From Isoptericola croceus (lineage in GTDB: Bacteria > Actinomycetota > Actinomycetes > Actinomycetales > Cellulomonadaceae), in NCBI RefSeq assembly GCF_029382255.1, contig NZ_JARLLG010000002.1:310001-374000 (forward strand): a DNA stretch of 64,000 nt, in the 5' to 3' direction. Under the pieces are notes generated by a model. It was given only the letters and a program-made list of their open reading frames with translations. It did no database searches and was not told the DNA's origin. Positions within the stretch are counted from its first letter, which is position 1, and every line of letters begins with the position of its first letter. The position numbers were made by a program, and so were the translations under genes. Positions 59,470 to 64,000 of this stretch are shown piece by piece.

Positions 59470-62400
59470 CTGGAGCGGGACGGGCCGGCCCCCGGTCACC
59501 AGCGCGCCCCTCCCGGGCCGGGTGGGTCCGAGGTCGGCGACGTCGCCCAGCGGGGTCCCGAAGACCTCGTCGGCCTCCCGCCCACCCGGTGCCAGCACCA
59601 CGCCGGTCCGCAGCGCGCGCAGCTCGGCCAACGGTCCGCGGTGCGCCATGAGCGCGCCCTGCGTCGTCGCCGATGCGAGGAGCACCAGCCCGTGCTCCTC
59701 GACGAGCGTGCCGAGCCGTTCGACCTCCACCGGGCACGACTGGGCGAGGGCGTCGAGGTCGTCGACGACGACGTGCGCCGGCTGCGCGCGACCGCCCGCA
59801 CCACCGGAGCCACGCGTTCTGGAGGACAGCTCCTCGACCAGCCGCCGGACGGCCGCCGGCGTCGACGGCGTCGCCGGGTGATCACCGGCCTCGGCGCGCA
59901 GCGCGGCATCCCGTGAGACGACGGCAGCGAGCTGTCCGGTCGCCGCCAGCGCGCGCACGACGGTCCGTAGCACCGTGGTCCTGCCCGCACCGCGTGGGCC
60001 CACGACGAGGGCGCCGCCGCCCACGTCGAGGGCGACCGGTACCGCACCGTCGCCACCCACGCCCACCACGACCTGGCCGGGATCGCGTGGAACGTCGGGT
60101 GCGTCCGCGAGGTCCTGCCACGTCACGCGCGCAGGCAACGGCCGGACCCGGTCCGGCGGGACTCCCGGGCCGGGCACGGCACCCCCTGCCGCGGACGTCG
60201 GCACACCGGGCAGGAGCACCTGGCAGACCCGCGGCTCGCCCGTCGGCAGCCAGGCGGCGCGGCCGGGTGGCCCTCCGCTCCCGGCGAGCGCCGACGGCGC
60301 CCCGAGCATCACGTCGGCGTGCTGGTCCGCGCCGAGCAGCACGAGGCGTGGCCCCACGCGTGCTGCCACACCCCCGACCGACGCCGCGTCGGCGGTGAGG
60401 GCGAACGCCGCGTGCCCGGCGGCGAGTGCGGTCACCAGCGGGTCCCACGCCCCTGGTCCGGCGAGCGCCGTCCGGAGCTCCTCGACACCGTCGACGACGA
60501 CGAGGGTCCGTGGGACCTCGGCCTCGGGCGAGGGCGCGCGGTCCAGGAGCCGCAGCAGCCGGCGCGCCCGTCGAGGGTCGCCAGGACCGGCCACGGTCCC
60601 CAGGCCGGGATGGTCGGCCAGGTCCGCGAAGGCAGGGGCCGCCGCCGGAGGGGCGAGCACGTGCACGTGCCAACCGCGTGCCAGCGCCGCCGCGGCCAGG
60701 GAGACGAGCGCCGTCGTGCGGCCCGACCTCGTGGGGCCCAGGACGGCGAGATGCCCGGTCCGGGGTTGCCAGCGGACCAGCACGCGCCGTTGGCCGGCCG
60801 GGTCGTCGGCGAGCGCGAGCGGCAGCGCACCGGGTCCGTCGCCCGAGGTCGGCACGTCCGCGGGGAGCTCTGCCTCCGCGACCCGGGTGGGCAGCGCGGG
60901 CAGCCACGGCGCCGGGCCGGGTCGGTGGCCGAGGCGGTCGGCGGCCGCGCGCGCGTCGTCCACGGCGGCGTCGACCGGGCCGCGCCCGAGCACCGCAGGC
61001 CGGGGCACGACGGCGTCGCCACCGGCCCCCGTCGGCGCGGACCGGCGCCAGGCAGGTGCCCGGCGCACGACCGGGCCGCCGTCGTCGGGCAGCGTCCCGG
61101 CATGGGCGCACTGCAGCGAGACCGGCGGAGCAGCGCCGACGCGGAGCACCGCGCGGCCCGGGGCGCCGACCGGGATACGGGCGGCCACCGCGGTGTCGAC
61201 CACGTCGTGGGAGTCCGCGGCGTCCACGACCCGCAGCGCGATGCGTGCCGAGACGTTGGCACGCACGTCGGTGCTCACCGCGCCCGAGGGGCGCTGTGTC
61301 GCCAGGACCAGGTGCACCCCGAGCGACCGGCCCTGGGCGGCGATCCGGAGGAGCCCGGGCAGGAAGTCCGGCAGGTCGTCGGCCAGCGCGCGGAACTCGT
61401 CGATGACCACCACGAGCCGGGGCAGGGTGCCCGGCGGGGCGTCGTCGAGCGAGGCCGCCCGACGCTCGGCCAGGACGCGCTCACGGCGGTGCAGCTCCGC
61501 GCGCAGCCCGGCGAGCGCCCGGCCGGCGAGCCCCGGCTCGAGGTCCGTGACCTGACCGACGACGTGCGGCAGGTCGGCGCACCGTCCGAACGAGGCCCCG
61601 CCCTTGAAGTCGACCAGCGCCAGGGCGAGGTCGGCGGGGGACCTGCTCAGGGCCAGCCCCAGCACGAGGGACTGCAGCAGCTCCGACTTGCCGGACCCCG
61701 TCGTCCCTGCGACGAGCAGGTGCGGTCCGTCGGCGACGAGGTCGAGCGTCACCGGCGTGCCGGCGGCGTCGCGGCCGAGCGGCACCTGCCACCCGGTGGC
61801 CGTGGCCCACCGCTCGGCGGGGTCCGTGCCGTCGAGCAGGTCGGCGAGCGGCACGACGGCGGGCAACCCCGGGTCGGTCACGTCGGCGCCGTCCGCGTCC
61901 GACGACGGCGGCTCGGTGGTGGTCGCGAGGACGGCAGCGTCGAGCTCGGCCAACGAGCGGCGCAGGCCGCGCAGCCCGGCCAACCGGCGGGCGGTGCGCT
62001 CGGCCCAGGCCGTGGTGACCCCGACGCACGGCCCCGTGGTGTCGGTGCCGTCGGGAGCCGTGCGGTGCGCCAGCCCGTCGGGGGCGAGCCGGACGGTCGC
62101 CCGGCACCAGGAGGGGGCTGCCACCTCCGGGCCTCCCGGCTCGTGCGGCAGGCACAGCACGACGAGGTGGCCGCGCCGGGCCGCCTCGTCGGCGACGGCT
62201 CGTGCGGCCTGGTCCGGGGCGTCGACCACGAGCACCCGGGCCGTCGCGGCCTCGGCCGTCGTGGGAGCGGTGGCAGGTGCCAGCCAGCGGCACCACGCCC
62301 ACGCCCCGTGACCTGTTCCGACCACGTCGACCGTGGCCCCCGCCGCGGCGAGGTCCACGACGACGGCGCGGGCGGTCGCGCGCGCGAGCCCAGCGGGTCC

Positions 62401-63423
62401 GCGCACCGCGAGCGCACCGTCGGGCAGCAGGTCGGCCGGTGCCCGTCCAGCCGGCGCGGCATCCCGGTGCGCACCGGTACGTGCTCGCGCGCCGAGCGTG
62501 TCGAGGGCGCGGCGCCAGGCCACGTCGGAGGCCTGGTGCGCCGCAGCCACGCGAGCTCCCGTGCGACCCGGTGCCGTGCCGGCCGGGGACATCTCGGGCG
62601 GCGGGGCCGCGTCCTGCGCCCGGCGCCGTCGGCGGACGGCGGCGACCACCTGCGGGGCCAGCGCGACGACGGCGACCAGGGAGAACAGCGCGTACAAGGG
62701 CTGCCGCAGCGTCACGGCCAGGGCGACCGACCCCAGGACGGGGACGAGCCCGGTGAGCAGCATCGCCGGGCTGAGCGGCGGGGTCGTGGCTCGCTCGGGC
62801 GGCTCGGGGGCGAGCCAGGCCGCGACGTCGCCGGAGCGGTGCAGCGCGTACCGGGTACCGTCCACCTCGAGGACGGTGTCGGGCCGCCAGCGGCGCGGCA
62901 GCAGGCGCAGGCGGCGACGGCGCTCGCGGCCGTCGGACGTGCGCACGAGCGCACCGACAGACCGTCCCGGCAGCCCGGCCGGGCCGCCGGGACGGCACCG
63001 TCGTGGCCCGGGTCGGACGTGAACCCGGTCGCGGGAGTCGACGCGCACGGTGGCGCTCCGGGCAGGGTGCCCGACGGCGACGGGACCACCTGCCGCGAGC
63101 GGGATCGTCTCCCCGGCTCCAGGTCCGGTGACGGGACTGATCAGCCACGGGCTGCGCAGCGCGGCGACGTCCGAGGCCGCCCGGCTCGATGCGGTCCGGC
63201 CCGGTGCGGCGGCGCGGACCACCCGCAGGGTCGCCCCGGGCAGCAGCGGGCGCCGGCCCACGACGGCGTCGTCGCCGACCGGGGTGCCGTCGGCCTCCAA
63301 CGCCGCGTGCCACAGCTCGGGGCGGCGGGCCAGCTCGGCCAGAGGGGTGCGCAGGTCACCGAGCCGGGCGCCGTCGGGCAGCTCGACGTCCTCTTCGGGA
63401 TGCAGGGTGAGGCGGACGGGCAT
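59368..63423 (-). CDS. FtsK/SpoIIIE ATPase of EssC/EccC type
   Basis: 1351 residues from ATG 63423; the frame extends to 63492 but the fold begins at VRLTLHPEEDVELPDG. N-terminal ubiquitin/FHA-like region (1-200; GARLGDLRTPLAELARR, AVGHPARSATVRVDSRDRV), two membrane helices (about 228-261), then three ATPase domains. The first has an intact Walker A GTTGSGKSE (about 572) and Walker B LVVVIDEF (about 672). The second (GPTRSGRTT, about 895) and third (GPRGAGRTT, about 1142) carry Arg in place of the Walker Lys. This order matches EssC/EccC, the motor of type VII secretion. No WXG100 gene or other secretion component is in the window. The last 34 codons overlap the opposing gene. Confidence 0.9.
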   Translation of the reverse strand: MPVRLTLHPEEDVELPDGARLGDLRTPLAELARRPELWHAALEADGTPVGDDAVVGRRPLLPGATLRVVRAAAPGRTASSRAASDVAALRSPWLISPVTGPGAGETIPLAAGGPVAVGHPARSATVRVDSRDRVHVRPGPRRCRPGGPAGLPGRSVGALVRTSDGRERRRRLRLLPRRWRPDTVLEVDGTRYALHRSGDVAAWLAPEPPERATTPPLSPAMLLTGLVPVLGSVALAVTLRQPLYALFSLVAVVALAPQVVAAVRRRRRAQDAAPPPEMSPAGTAPGRTGARVAAAHQASDVAWRRALDTLGARARTGAHRDAAPAGRAPADLLPDGALAVRGPAGLARATARAVVVDLAAAGATVDVVGTGHGAWAWCRWLAPATAPTTAEAATARVLVVDAPDQAARAVADEAARRGHLVVLCLPHEPGGPEVAAPSWCRATVRLAPDGLAHRTAPDGTDTTGPCVGVTTAWAERTARRLAGLRGLRRSLAELDAAVLATTTEPPSSDADGADVTDPGLPAVVPLADLLDGTDPAERWATATGWQVPLGRDAAGTPVTLDLVADGPHLLVAGTTGSGKSELLQSLVLGLALSRSPADLALALVDFKGGASFGRCADLPHVVGQVTDLEPGLAGRALAGLRAELHRRERVLAERRAASLDDAPPGTLPRLVVVIDEFRALADDLPDFLPGLLRIAAQGRSLGVHLVLATQRPSGAVSTDVRANVSARIALRVVDAADSHDVVDTAVAARIPVGAPGRAVLRVGAAPPVSLQCAHAGTLPDDGGPVVRRAPAWRRSAPTGAGGDAVVPRPAVLGRGPVDAAVDDARAAADRLGHRPGPAPWLPALPTRVAEAELPADVPTSGDGPGALPLALADDPAGQRRVLVRWQPRTGHLAVLGPTRSGRTTALVSLAAAALARGWHVHVLAPPAAAPAFADLADHPGLGTVAGPGDPRRARRLLRLLDRAPSPEAEVPRTLVVVDGVEELRTALAGPGAWDPLVTALAAGHAAFALTADAASVGGVAARVGPRLVLLGADQHADVMLGAPSALAGSGGPPGRAAWLPTGEPRVCQVLLPGVPTSAAGGAVPGPGVPPDRVRPLPARVTWQDLADAPDVPRDPGQVVVGVGGDGAVPVALDVGGGALVVGPRGAGRTTVLRTVVRALAATGQLAAVVSRDAALRAEAGDHPATPSTPAAVRRLVEELSSRTRGSGGAGGRAQPAHVVVDDLDALAQSCPVEVERLGTLVEEHGLVLLASATTQGALMAHRGPLAELRALRTGVVLAPGGREADEVFGTPLGDVADLGPTRPGRGALVTGGRPVPLQSAGGVLQDRARHEPEEDAHRQQEEDQPTEDCRR

Positions 63424-63498
63424 GGGACCAGCGTGCCGTCGTCGCGCACCCGCCTGCCGGCGTCGTCCACACCCTGTGGACGACGCCGGCACGGGGCG

Positions 63499-64000
63499 TC
63501 ACTCGGCGGCGAGCGCCTCCACCGGGGAGGCCTTGAGCGCCGTGCGCGCCGGGGCCACCGAGGCGACCAGACCGGCCACCAGGGCGATCGCCAGCACCAG
63601 CGTGACGTCGCGCCACGGCACCGAGAGGGTGACGTCGCCCATGACTCCGAGCGCCGCCGCCGACCCCGCCCAGCCGTACGCCAGGCCCAGGGCGATCCCG
63701 AGGAGCGCCCCGACCCCTGCGATGAGCAGCCCCTCGATGGCGAGCATGCCGCGCAGCTGGGCCTTGGACAGGCCGATGGCGCGCAGCGTGGCCGACTCCT
63801 TGCGCCGCTCGATGACGGACAACGACAGGGTGTTCGCGACGCCGATCAGGGCGATGACCACCGCCACGGCGAGCAGCCCGAGGACGATCGCCAGCATCGT
63901 GTCGATCACCCGGTCGTACTCTGCACGTTCCACGGCGATCCCGAGGACCTGGGCGGACGCGCCGGAGTCCGAGACCACGTCCTGGACCGCCGCCACCACC
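63499..64000 (-). CDS. FtsX-like ABC transporter permease (C-terminal part)
   Basis: The frame enters from the right edge; the true start lies beyond 64000. About 167 residues are visible. The FtsX/MacB-type C-terminal membrane core is clear: MLAIVLGLLAVAVVIALIGV, ANTLSLSVIERRKESATLRA, IGLSKAQLRGMLAIEGLL, and the end VASVAPARTALKASPVEALA. Such permeases pair with a LolD-like ATPase to move lipids or peptides or to signal to cell-wall enzymes. The ATPase would be upstream, outside the window. Confidence 0.92.
   Translation of the reverse strand, partial: VVAAVQDVVSDSGASAQVLGIAVERAEYDRVIDTMLAIVLGLLAVAVVIALIGVANTLSLSVIERRKESATLRAIGLSKAQLRGMLAIEGLLIAGVGALLGIALGLAYGWAGSAAALGVMGDVTLSVPWRDVTLVLAIALVAGLVASVAPARTALKASPVEALAAE

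Overview
The window is very GC-rich, densely coding, actinobacterial DNA. Third codon positions are nearly all G/C, GTG and TTG starts are common, and long antisense shadow frames occur throughout. Mycothiol amidase (Mca), WhiB1 beside a PdtaS-type kinase, a coproporphyrin-type ferrochelatase with HemQ/ChdC, ectoine genes, and a cellobiose-type ABC system with a GH1 beta-glucosidase together suggest a free-living, plant-sugar-using member of the Micrococcales (Promicromonosporaceae/Cellulomonadaceae-like). The genus assignment is inference. I saw no tRNA, rRNA, CRISPR array, IS element or prophage, and no gene-free gap longer than 300 bases.

Layout, 0-31 kb: a secreted protein of unknown function running off the left edge; an RND efflux permease; a Bax-inhibitor-1-like membrane protein; a hydrolase/TetR/membrane operon; a GH15 enzyme; a first ECF42-type sigma module (two DGPF/YciI genes, then sigma); an EamA exporter divergent from a LysR regulator; an FKBP isomerase; an rRNA-type methyltransferase; a Rdx/SelW-like protein; DUF5997 divergent from a LysR-effector-only protein; an LPQTG surface protein; an ATP-dependent DNA ligase; an HxlR regulator with its divergent target; MsrA; a YdeI-like protein; an AI-2E permease coupled to threonine ammonia-lyase; and a second ECF42 module containing a broken DGPF gene.

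31-64 kb: ectABC; greA-DUF4307 | mca-small membrane protein-nitrilase | hemolysin III | Z-prenyl synthase, in nearly the order of M. tuberculosis Rv1080c-Rv1086; MarR and glycerate kinase; a large coiled-coil protein of unknown function; hemH-hemQ-TspO-like; PrmC-like methyltransferase with glutamate dehydrogenase; a PAS-AraC regulator divergent from putA; a LacI-controlled beta-glucoside operon (binding protein, two permeases, GH1, LacI); DUF2505; a PdtaS-like kinase convergent with whiB1; a giant EssC/EccC-like FtsK ATPase; and the C-terminus of an FtsX-type permease at the right edge.

Functional themes are osmoprotection and nitrogen flow (ectoine, glutamate dehydrogenase, proline catabolism), thiol and redox defence (Mca, MsrA, Rdx), haem synthesis, and beta-glucoside uptake and hydrolysis. 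The two ECF42 modules each follow the same promoter arrangement, TGTCGA-17 nt-CG(A/T)C, and are probably self-regulated. Many convergent gene ends carry unusually long inverted repeats with arms of 14-31 bp.
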